This document shows positions 1 through 5,310 of a stretch of 6,609 nt of DNA, piece by piece. The translations under genes were made by a program, and so were the position numbers. The stretch lies in the NCBI GenBank assembly GCA_902496645.1, contig CABVBR010000119.1, forward strand, positions 1 to 6,609. The letters run 5' to 3'. The notes under the pieces are model-generated. The model was not told where the DNA came from, ran no database searches, and saw nothing but the letters and a program-made list of their open reading frames with translations. The DNA comes from an uncultured Collinsella sp. (GTDB lineage: Bacteria; Actinomycetota; Coriobacteriia; Coriobacteriales; Coriobacteriaceae). Each line of letters opens with the position of its first letter. Position 1 is the first letter of the stretch.

Positions 1-501
1 GCCACGCATGCATACGATGGTGTTGCCGCCGTTACCAGCACGCTTGGCGTACAGACGCGCGAGCTTCATCGAGCCCTCGTTGGCTTCGGCGCCGGAGTTG
101 GCAAAGAACGTCTCCCATACCTGCTCGCCCGCCGTCGGAGCGCCGAGCGCAGCTGCCGTGGTCTCATCGCCGGCGGCAATGGCATCGGCCAGAACGCACG
201 CACCATCTACGTCGTCGTTGGCAAGCTTGGACAGCAGCGCCGCGACCTGTCCACGCTGCTCGATGTAGAAGTAGTTAGACACATGCAGAAGCTTTTTGGT
301 CTGCACCTCGAGCGCCGAGAGCACTGCAGCGTTACCGTGGCCAAGGCTGCACACACCGATTCCAGCAAGAAAGTCAAGATACTCACGGCCGTCATCGCCG
401 GTGAGCTTCATGCCGCGGCCCTCGACAAACTCTACCGGAGAGCGACCAAAGGTATGCATAACGTAATGGGATTCGAGCGATTGTTGAGTTGCAAGTGACA
501 T
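1..501 (-). CDS. argD: Acetylornithine aminotransferase, N-terminal part (cut by window edge)
   Basis: This PLP-dependent class III aminotransferase converts N-acetylglutamate 5-semialdehyde to N-acetylornithine using glutamate as amino donor, in the cytoplasm. The first 167 residues are visible and the frame stays open to the window edge. Family signs are the N-terminal GDDGREYLDFLAGIGVCSLGH stretch (35-55), HVSNYF (73-78) and the FFANSGAEANEGSMKLAR block (132-149), whose NSGAEAN part contacts the PLP phosphate. The PLP lysine lies outside the window. The ATG start at 501 follows an AAAGG ribosome binding site six bases upstream. The gene is 69 bases downstream of argB. Between HVSNYF and NSG there are about 56 residues where E. 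coli ArgD has about 24, so an insertion sits near residues 95-127. The family is clear. The split between acetylornithine and other ornithine-type aminotransferases rests on the operon. Confidence 0.93.
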   Translation of the reverse strand, partial: MSLATQQSLESHYVMHTFGRSPVEFVEGRGMKLTGDDGREYLDFLAGIGVCSLGHGNAAVLSALEVQTKKLLHVSNYFYIEQRGQVAALLSKLANDDVDGACVLADAIAAGDETTAAALGAPTAGEQVWETFFANSGAEANEGSMKLARLYAKRAGNGGNTIVCMRG

Positions 502-518
502 GGGGTGCCTTTCGTTTG

Positions 519-532
519 GCGCCGTACGGCGC
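519..532. repeat. Perfect 14-bp palindrome in the argB-argD spacer
   Basis: GCGCCGTACGGCGC is its own reverse complement. It lies in the 69-base spacer, 17 bases upstream of the argD start codon and just before its ribosome binding site. As RNA it could form a 5-bp GC stem with a GTAC loop. No T-run follows, so it is not a terminator. It may influence argD translation or mRNA processing, or be chance in GC-rich DNA. Confidence 0.4.
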
Positions 533-570
533 AGGGCTATGGGTGCAGGGACGCGACGACCGCGGGTCAG

Positions 571-1551
571 CTAGACCGTCTGGAGCTTCTCGACCTCGTC
601 GAAGTTCTCGGTCAGGCGCGCTGCAAACGTCGAAAGCGGGTGCGGATGCGTATCGAACTCGTAGGCCGTCTCGGTGGAGTGGATCACGGTACCGACGCCA
701 GCATCGGTCAGCAGCTCCAGCAGCAGCGAGTGCGGCGTCGTGCCGTTGATGATGTGGGCTCGGAACACGCCAGCGGTAAGCGCATCGACGGCGGCGCGCA
801 GCTTGGGAATCATGCCCTTGTCGACTTCGCCGCCGTAGAGCATCTCGTTGACCTCGTCGAGCGTCAGGTTGGAGATAAGCGAATCCTTGTCGCTAAAGTC
901 CTTGTACAGACCGTCGACATCGGTCAAGAAGATCGCCTTGTGCGCATGAAGCGCCGCCGCAACGGCGCCGGCGGCGGTATCGGCGTTGATGTTGAAGAAG
1001 CCACCGTCCTCCCCCGCCGCGACCGTGGCGATAACGGGAATGTACTCGCTGTCGAGCAAACGCTCGATATAGTCGGTGTTGACGTGCGTGACCTTGCCTA
1101 CGCGGCCGAGCTCTGGGTCGAGTGGCTCGGCGATAAGGGTACCGGCGTCGCTGCCAGACACGCCCACGGCCAGGTTGCCGTGGTGGTTGAGCGCCGCGAC
1201 CAGCTCCTGATTGACCTTGCCGCCCAGTACCTCGCGCACGATATCCATGGTGGCAGGCGTAGTCACGCGCTGGCCGTTCTTAAACTCGACGGGGATGTCG
1301 TAGTGGCTGAGCGCCTCGTTGATGGCCTTGCCGCCACCGTGCACGATAACAGGGCGCATGCCGATAATCTTGAGCAGGACGATATCGCTCATCACGTCAC
1401 GACGCAGCTGCTCGTCGACCATGGCGGCACCGCCGTACTTGATAACGACCGTCTTACCGGTCAGGTTCTTAATCCACGGCAGCGCCTCAAACAGCAGCTG
1501 CGCGGTTGCTTCGTTGGATTCACTCGAGCGACAATCGCGTGCGAATTTCAT
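571..1551 (-). CDS. argB: Acetylglutamate kinase (arginine-sensitive type)
   Basis: ArgB phosphorylates N-acetylglutamate with ATP to the 5-phosphate, the step usually feedback-inhibited by arginine when ArgJ recycles acetyl groups. The protein has 326 residues. Visible motifs are VVIKYGGAAM (35-44, catalytic Lys38 and the glycine loop), VHGGGKAIN (70-78), RVTTPATMDIV (95-105), FFNINAD (185-191), LTDVDGLY (209-216) and GMIPK (246-250). The N-terminal segment ATAQLLFEALPWI (15-27) resembles the extra helix that joins dimers into hexamers in arginine-inhibitable kinases. The ATG at 1551 is chosen over an in-frame start at 1623 because GAGG lies six bases upstream and family similarity begins soon after it. 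The spacer to argJ is 81 bases. After the usual C-terminal end (GVGTVIHS, 285-292) there is an unusual tail of about 34 residues. Confidence 0.97.
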   Translation of the reverse strand: MKFARDCRSSESNEATAQLLFEALPWIKNLTGKTVVIKYGGAAMVDEQLRRDVMSDIVLLKIIGMRPVIVHGGGKAINEALSHYDIPVEFKNGQRVTTPATMDIVREVLGGKVNQELVAALNHHGNLAVGVSGSDAGTLIAEPLDPELGRVGKVTHVNTDYIERLLDSEYIPVIATVAAGEDGGFFNINADTAAGAVAAALHAHKAIFLTDVDGLYKDFSDKDSLISNLTLDEVNEMLYGGEVDKGMIPKLRAAVDALTAGVFRAHIINGTTPHSLLLELLTDAGVGTVIHSTETAYEFDTHPHPLSTFAARLTENFDEVEKLQTV

Positions 1552-1557
1552 AGTCTG

Positions 1558-1561
1558 CCTC
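1558..1561 (-). promoter_or_regulatory. Ribosome binding site that sets the argB start
   Basis: On the minus strand GAGG lies six bases before the ATG at 1551. It supports this start rather than the in-frame upstream start at 1623, which would add 24 arginine-rich residues unlike any ArgB N-terminus. Confidence 0.6.
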
Positions 1562-1632
1562 GTCTTTCGTGTAGCTATCGCGCCGCACCTCGTTGCCCGC
1601 GATTGCAGCGGGGCGCGCGGCACATCGGGAGT

Positions 1633-2898
1633 TTAGGAACGGTAGTCGCCGTTGATCGAGATGTACTCGTGCGTGAGGTCGCAGGTCCACACAGTCGTTG
1701 CCGCGTCGCCTGCACCTAGGTCGGCCGAGATCACGATCTCGGACGCCTCAAAACGTCGCAGAGCCTCGTCCTCGTCAAAGGGAACAGTCAGACCGTCGCG
1801 ACAGACAGGCATGCCCATCATGTCGATGGAAACGTCTTCCTGGTTAAACTTCACGCCGCACTTGCCGAGCGCCATGGCAACGCGGCCCCAGTTGCAGTCG
1901 TGGCCGGCAATGCAGGTCTTGACGAGCGGCGAGTTGGCAACAGCACGGGCGGCGATATCGGCCTCCTCGTCGTTCGCGGCGCCGGTGACATTAACCGTCA
2001 CGAGCTTGGATGCGCCCTCGCCATCTGCGGCGATGTTGCGCGCCAGGCTCTCGCACACCTCATGCACGGCAAAGGCCAACTCGTCAAAGGCATCGGAGCC
2101 CTCGACAATAGGCTCGGCATTTGCGGCAGCGCCGGAAGCGAGCATGATGCAGGTGTCGTTGGTCGAAGTATCGGAGTCGACCGTTACCTTGTTGAAGGTC
2201 TGCTTGACGGTGGAGAGTAACAGGGCGTGAAGCGCCGCCGGCTCGACGGGGGCATCGGTAGTGATGACTGCGATCATGGTGGCCATGTTGGGCATGATCA
2301 TGCCCGAGCCTTTACACATACCGCCCACCGTATAGGCATTACCTGCGTGCCCCGCGGCCTCGCTGCGGTAACACACAGCATACTCCTTGGAGTGCGTGTC
2401 GGTCGTCATGATAGCGCGGGCGGCATCGGCGCCACCGTGGGCGGAAAGCGCCTCGTAGGCGGCAGGAACGGCAGTCTCAAACGTGTCGATCGGCAGAATC
2501 TGACCAATTACGCCCGTGGAGGCGACCAAAATCTGCTGGGGCTCGCAGCCGATGACCTGCGAGGCGATGTTGCAGGTCTCGCGCGCGCAGGCAAGGCCGG
2601 TCTCGCCCGTGGCGGCGTTCGCGTTGCCGGAGTTGATTGAAACACCGGCGATGATGCCATAGCCCTTGTCCGCACCGCCCAGGTTGGCACGACTCACCTG
2701 CACGGGCGCCGCGCAAAAGCGGTTGGTCGTAAACACGCCGGCGCCGGGACAGGGCTTATCGGGCACGACAAGCGCATAGTCCAAGCACTCGGGATTCTTC
2801 CGGAATCCCGCATGGATGCCTGCGGCCTTAAAGCCGGCCGCTGCCGTAACGCCACCCTCGACGGCGCGAATCTTGATATCAATCAGGTCGGTATTCAT
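1633..2898 (-). CDS. argJ: Glutamate N-acetyltransferase / ornithine acetyltransferase ArgJ
   Basis: ArgJ transfers the acetyl group from N-acetylornithine to glutamate, releasing ornithine and regenerating N-acetylglutamate. Bifunctional members can also use acetyl-CoA, and sequence alone does not settle which type this is. The protein has 421 residues, close to the family's roughly 400. The precursor cleaves itself into alpha and beta chains. The cleavage motif KGSGMIMPNMATM is at 196-208, with Thr207 as the expected new N-terminus and nucleophile. ASTGVIG (126-132) carries the Thr-Gly pair expected to form the oxyanion hole. DSDTSTND and the C-terminal CDLTHEYISINGDYRS are also family hallmarks. 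The ATG at 2898 has AAGGAG 11 bases upstream, which is rather far, and a closer AGGGA. It is the second gene of the operon, 135 bases after argC and 81 before argB. Confidence 0.97.
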   Translation of the reverse strand: MNTDLIDIKIRAVEGGVTAAAGFKAAGIHAGFRKNPECLDYALVVPDKPCPGAGVFTTNRFCAAPVQVSRANLGGADKGYGIIAGVSINSGNANAATGETGLACARETCNIASQVIGCEPQQILVASTGVIGQILPIDTFETAVPAAYEALSAHGGADAARAIMTTDTHSKEYAVCYRSEAAGHAGNAYTVGGMCKGSGMIMPNMATMIAVITTDAPVEPAALHALLLSTVKQTFNKVTVDSDTSTNDTCIMLASGAAANAEPIVEGSDAFDELAFAVHEVCESLARNIAADGEGASKLVTVNVTGAANDEEADIAARAVANSPLVKTCIAGHDCNWGRVAMALGKCGVKFNQEDVSIDMMGMPVCRDGLTVPFDEDEALRRFEASEIVISADLGAGDAATTVWTCDLTHEYISINGDYRS

Positions 2899-3033
2899 CG
2901 TCCCTACGACTCCTTATATCAAATAAAAAAGCGGGCATCGGCTGGCACGCCATACCGGTCGCAACTACTAGACCAGCTTGAAAGCGGCGCCCAACTCGAT
3001 ACCCGACTACCAAATCGTTAACAATCGAATGTG
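2899..3033 (-). other. argC-argJ spacer with hairpin and T-run (possible weak attenuator)
   Basis: This is the longest spacer inside the arg operon, at 135 bases. Read on the minus strand it contains CGGTATGG-CGTG-CCAGCCG (+ strand 2940-2958), which folds as a stem of about seven pairs with one bulged A. About ten bases later comes GCTTTTTTATTT. An alternative five-pair stem GGCGT/ATGCC (2934-2938 with 2947-2951) lies nearer the T-run. The stem is too weak or too distant for a confident intrinsic terminator. It could cause partial termination or mark an mRNA end. The argJ ribosome binding site AAGGAG follows directly. Confidence 0.3.
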
Positions 3034-4104
3034 CTACACCGGGCACGCCACTGTGGGCAAGCCTCGTCGCTCGTCAAAACCAAAGACGATGTTGGCACAC
3101 TGGACCGCCTGGCCCGCGGCACCCTTGCACAAATTGTCGATAGCGCCCATCGCCACCAGCACGCCCGCGCGCTTGTTGAGCGCAAGACCGATCTGGGCAG
3201 CGTTGGTACCGACGACCGAAGCCGTCTTGGGCTGCTGGCCGGCATCGAGCACGCGCACAAAGGTGCGACCGGCGTAGAACTTCTTGTAATGGTCGACGAC
3301 GTCCTCAAGGGTCAGCGTGTCGAGAGCCTGCGGCGCGAGCGGTATCGTCACCGTGGAAAGCAGGCCGCGTTTGAGCGGTGCTAAGTGCGGAGTAAAGACG
3401 ACGCGGTCGGTCAGGCCCAGAATTTGCTCGATTTCGGGCGTATGGCGATGCTTGCCCACGCCATAGGCCTCCAGGTTTTCGTCCGCGCTGCAAAAATGCG
3501 TACGGGCGTTGCAGGACTTACCGGCACCCGTTACACCGCTGATAGCGTCAACGATCACGGGGCCGCTCTGGGCAACCCAGCCGGCGCGCACGGCAGGAGC
3601 GGCGGCAAGGCTCGTTGCGGTGGGATAGCAACCGGCGCAGGCGACCAGTACGGGCTTGCCGTCGGCGCGGTCGGATGCAGCGGTCTCCAAATCCTGACAA
3701 AACAGCTCGGGCAGACCAAAGGCGCGGCTCTTGAGTAGCTCGGGGCTCGTGTGCTCGGCGGCATACCAGGCCGCAAAGGTGGCCGGATCGCTCAGGCGAT
3801 AGTCGGCCGAGAGGTCAATGCAGGAGACTCCCGCGGCAAGCAGGGCGGGCACCTGTGCCATGGCAGCCGTGTGCGGCACGGCCAAAAAGACGGCGTCGCA
3901 GTTCTTGAGCTCGGGGTCGTCATGCGTCGTGAAGACAAGATCGCTTACGCCGGCGAAACTCGGGTACACCGCGGACAGCGGCTGGCCGGCATCGGCGTTG
4001 GACGTAATGGCAGCAAGTTCAAACTCGGGATGACCGAGGACGAGGCGAATGAGCTCGGCGCCGGCATATCCAGCCGCACCGACGATTCCAACCTTTAAAG
4101 ACAT
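3034..4104 (-). CDS. argC: N-acetyl-gamma-glutamyl-phosphate reductase
   Basis: ArgC reduces N-acetylglutamyl 5-phosphate to the 5-semialdehyde with NADPH, through a cysteine thioester, in the cytoplasm. The 356-residue length is normal. The N-terminal Rossmann fold starts with GIVGAAGYAG (6-15), the dinucleotide-binding glycine motif. The catalytic cysteine is Cys159 in CAGCYPTATSLAAAP, where most family members read NPGCYPTA. SGVTGAGKS (189-197) and KHRHTPEIEQ (218-227), containing the conserved catalytic histidine region, follow. The ATG at 4104 is preceded by AAGGAG with a six-base gap. It is the first gene of the arg operon, downstream of two ARG boxes, and its start is about 85 bases from the nearer box. 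ArgR with arginine is the likely regulator. Confidence 0.97.
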   Translation of the reverse strand: MSLKVGIVGAAGYAGAELIRLVLGHPEFELAAITSNADAGQPLSAVYPSFAGVSDLVFTTHDDPELKNCDAVFLAVPHTAAMAQVPALLAAGVSCIDLSADYRLSDPATFAAWYAAEHTSPELLKSRAFGLPELFCQDLETAASDRADGKPVLVACAGCYPTATSLAAAPAVRAGWVAQSGPVIVDAISGVTGAGKSCNARTHFCSADENLEAYGVGKHRHTPEIEQILGLTDRVVFTPHLAPLKRGLLSTVTIPLAPQALDTLTLEDVVDHYKKFYAGRTFVRVLDAGQQPKTASVVGTNAAQIGLALNKRAGVLVAMGAIDNLCKGAAGQAVQCANIVFGFDERRGLPTVACPV

Positions 4105-4187
4105 ATCGGACTCCTTGTCTGCAGTTATGCACCAATGCGCATCCCGCAGCCGTCGTTATGAAGTGGGTTGAAACTTTAGCACCAAAA

Positions 4188-4205
4188 GATGCATATATAC
4201 GCAAA
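4188..4205 (-). promoter_or_regulatory. ARG box 2 (promoter-proximal ArgR operator)
   Basis: On the minus strand the core is TGCGTATATATGCA, a 14-bp imperfect palindrome with one mismatched pair (TGCGT-ATAT-ATGCA). It fits the 18-bp ArgR operator layout, in which TGAAT/ATTCA-type half-sites flank four A/T bases. The TGCAT variant is, from memory, closer to actinobacterial boxes. TATATA inside it could be a -10 element, but I see no good -35 at 16-18 bp, so the core promoter is not assigned. ArgR binding is inferred. Confidence 0.72.
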
Positions 4206-4208
4206 TCT

Positions 4209-4226
4209 TTTACATATTCATGCATT
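4209..4226 (-). promoter_or_regulatory. ARG box 1 (distal ArgR operator)
   Basis: On the minus strand the core is TGCATGAATATGTA, that is TGCAT-GAAT-ATGTA, with the same half-site layout as the neighbouring box. The two 18-bp boxes are separated by exactly 3 bp, giving 21 bp centre to centre, or two helical turns. This is the standard tandem arrangement bound by an ArgR hexamer. The pair lies in an AT-rich patch of an otherwise GC-rich region, directly upstream of argC. Confidence 0.72.
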
Positions 4227-4271
4227 GAAACAGTCCCGACACATTCGCTCGAAGGAATTGACAAATGAATA

Positions 4272-4324
4272 CGGGCCCCATATTGCCCAGTGCACCTTAC
4301 GGTGACGTTGCAATGTGGGGCCCG
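4272..4324 (-). terminator. Strong nested hairpin after the ECF/PPOX operon, likely terminator
   Basis: The arms CGGGCCCCATATTGC (4272-4286) and GCAATGTGGGGCCCG (4310-4324) pair over 15 positions with one mismatch. Inside the loop, CACC (4293-4296) and GGTG (4301-4304) form a second small stem. Read on the minus strand its loop is GTAA, a GNRA tetraloop. The structure begins 46 bases after the stop codon of the last gene of the upstream operon and ends about 45 bp before the ARG boxes, the right place for a terminator. Only a poor U-tract (TATTCATTTGTC) follows and none is seen on the plus strand, so it may instead be an mRNA-stabilising or repeat element. Confidence 0.6.
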
Positions 4325-4369
4325 CTACATGCGAGAATTTGAATTGTCGAAGCTTGCTGAGAGACTCGT

Positions 4370-4780
4370 TTAGAGCTCGACCGGCACCCATTCGTCATGG
4401 TTGCAGATAAAGGCCTCGGGTTCCTCCACGCTAAAGAAGACGAGCATGGGATCGTCTGCGCCCTCGTAGCGCTCGCCTAGGCGCTCCAGGTGCTTCCAGC
4501 CTGCCTCGCGCATATCGGGAGCGGCTTGGTCATCCAGACCCGCACGCCCGCGCAAGATGAGCCAGCCATGGCCCGGCCACCAACTCGTGGCCTCAAAGCG
4601 TTGATTTTGCAACAGCTCCTGCCACACATCTTTGGTGCGCGCTGTCACAAACCACAGCTTGCCATCCTGGATCTGCGCAAACGAAAACGGACGCACATGC
4701 GGCTGCCCATCCACGCTTGTCGCCAGATACCACGCCGGCACCGACGTCAGATACTCCAACACCGTATTCAATCCGTCCAT
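4370..4780 (-). CDS. PNPOx-like split-barrel flavin-family protein, copy 1
   Basis: A 136-residue protein of the uncharacterised pyridoxamine-5'-phosphate-oxidase-like family (COG5015-type), whose small beta-barrel dimers often bind FMN. The substrate is unknown. Visible family blocks are PAWYLAT (15-21), HVRPFSFA (28-35), DGKLWFVTARTKDVWQEL (39-56), the tryptophan-rich WWPGHGWLILRG (67-78) and FFSV (115-118). It has no signal peptide or membrane segment and should be cytoplasmic. The ATG at 4780 is preferred over a GTG at 4795 because AGGAGG would otherwise lie inside the coding region. It is the last gene of the operon that includes ecfA and ecfT, 54 bases after its paralogue, and about half of aligned residues match that protein. 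It is probably a redox enzyme or flavin-binding protein. It is not PdxH itself, being too short and different in context. Confidence 0.85.
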   Translation of the reverse strand: MDGLNTVLEYLTSVPAWYLATSVDGQPHVRPFSFAQIQDGKLWFVTARTKDVWQELLQNQRFEATSWWPGHGWLILRGRAGLDDQAAPDMREAGWKHLERLGERYEGADDPMLVFFSVEEPEAFICNHDEWVPVEL

Positions 4781-4784
4781 GTGT

Positions 4785-4790
4785 CCTCCT
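4785..4790 (-). promoter_or_regulatory. AGGAGG ribosome binding site deciding the start at 4780
   Basis: On the minus strand a full AGGAGG lies four bases before the ATG at 4780. An in-frame GTG upstream (4795) would place this site within the gene, so the ATG is the likely start. Confidence 0.75.
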
Positions 4791-4834
4791 GGCACTAGTC
4801 TTTTTGGGTCGGGGCTGCTTTAGCTACCCTAGGG

Positions 4835-5281
4835 TTAAAGCTCCAGGCGCTCCTCGCCGCCGTCGATATCACAGAAGCGGGCGGCGATATTGCGCACCGA
4901 GAAAAACGCAAGGCGACCGTCGTTGGCACTATCGTGTTGCTCGCCGATGCCCACCATGTGCTTAAAGCCGGCTTGGCGCACCCGGTCGCTCACGACCGCG
5001 TCGTCCTCGAGCGCGGCCTCGCCAGTCAGCACAATCCAACACTCCCCCGGTTTCCAACCCGAAACCTCAAACTTGGGGTTCGCGCTAAGCTCGGCCCACA
5101 CGTCCTTATCGCGCGAGGTGCAAAACCACAGTTTGCCATCATCGACCATGGCAAACGAGAACGGCCTCACGCGCGGCTGATGTCCGTCCGTCACGTCGAT
5201 CGTGGCGAGATACCACGCCGGAATACGCCTAAGATACGAACAGGCGCGCTCGAGCTGCGCCGTGCGGTCGTTGTCGGCCAT
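4835..5281 (-). CDS. PNPOx-like split-barrel flavin-family protein, copy 2
   Basis: A 148-residue paralogue of the next gene downstream, from the same pyridoxamine-5'-phosphate-oxidase-like family. Shared blocks are PAWYLAT (21-27), RVRPFSFA (37-44), DGKLWFCTSRDKDVWAEL (48-65), FEVSGWKPGECWIVLTG (71-87) and FFSV (126-129). It differs by a short hydrophilic N-terminal addition, three cysteines in the barrel region (54, 81, 137) and an acidic end. The ATG at 5281 is chosen because AAAGGGG lies five bases upstream and family similarity starts here. A longer in-frame reading up to 5440 would overlap ecfT and has a low-complexity N-terminus. It sits 29 bases after ecfT, so co-transcription is likely. 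FMN binding is a family expectation and the substrate is unknown. Confidence 0.85.
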   Translation of the reverse strand: MADNDRTAQLERACSYLRRIPAWYLATIDVTDGHQPRVRPFSFAMVDDGKLWFCTSRDKDVWAELSANPKFEVSGWKPGECWIVLTGEAALEDDAVVSDRVRQAGFKHMVGIGEQHDSANDGRLAFFSVRNIAARFCDIDGGEERLEL

Positions 5282-5286
5282 AGGGA

Positions 5287-5293
5287 CCCCTTT
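5287..5293 (-). promoter_or_regulatory. Ribosome binding site deciding the start at 5281
   Basis: On the minus strand AAAGGGG lies five bases before the ATG at 5281, inside the 29-base gap after ecfT. It supports the short form of the protein over the extended reading into ecfT. Confidence 0.65.
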
Positions 5294-5310
5294 CCTGCGC
5301 TCAAACGCGC

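Noticed and set aside
1552..1623. N-terminal extension of ArgB from an in-frame start at 1623
   Set aside because: The extra 24 residues are arginine-rich and unlike ArgB, while the ATG at 1551 has a well-placed GAGG.
505..1719. Long plus-strand reading frame (404 codons) opposite argB and the end of argJ
   Set aside because: It starts at a GTG, covers argB, the spacer and part of argJ, and has an arginine- and valine-rich composition typical of the antisense frame of a GC-rich gene. No recognisable domain. argB on the other strand is certain.
4125..4142. Five-codon minus-strand reading frame (MRIGA) in the argC leader, a possible regulatory uORF
   Set aside because: It has no arginine run beyond one codon and no spaced ribosome binding site, and is too short to separate from chance.
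4019..4264. Minus-strand 81-codon frame across the argC promoter region
   Set aside because: It runs into argC in another frame and spans the ARG boxes. No domain or ribosome binding site supports it.
4826..4835. Palindrome ACCCTAGGGT at the end of the second PNPOx-like gene
   Set aside because: Only 10 bp with no loop and no T-run directly after it, so it is not a credible terminator or operator by itself.
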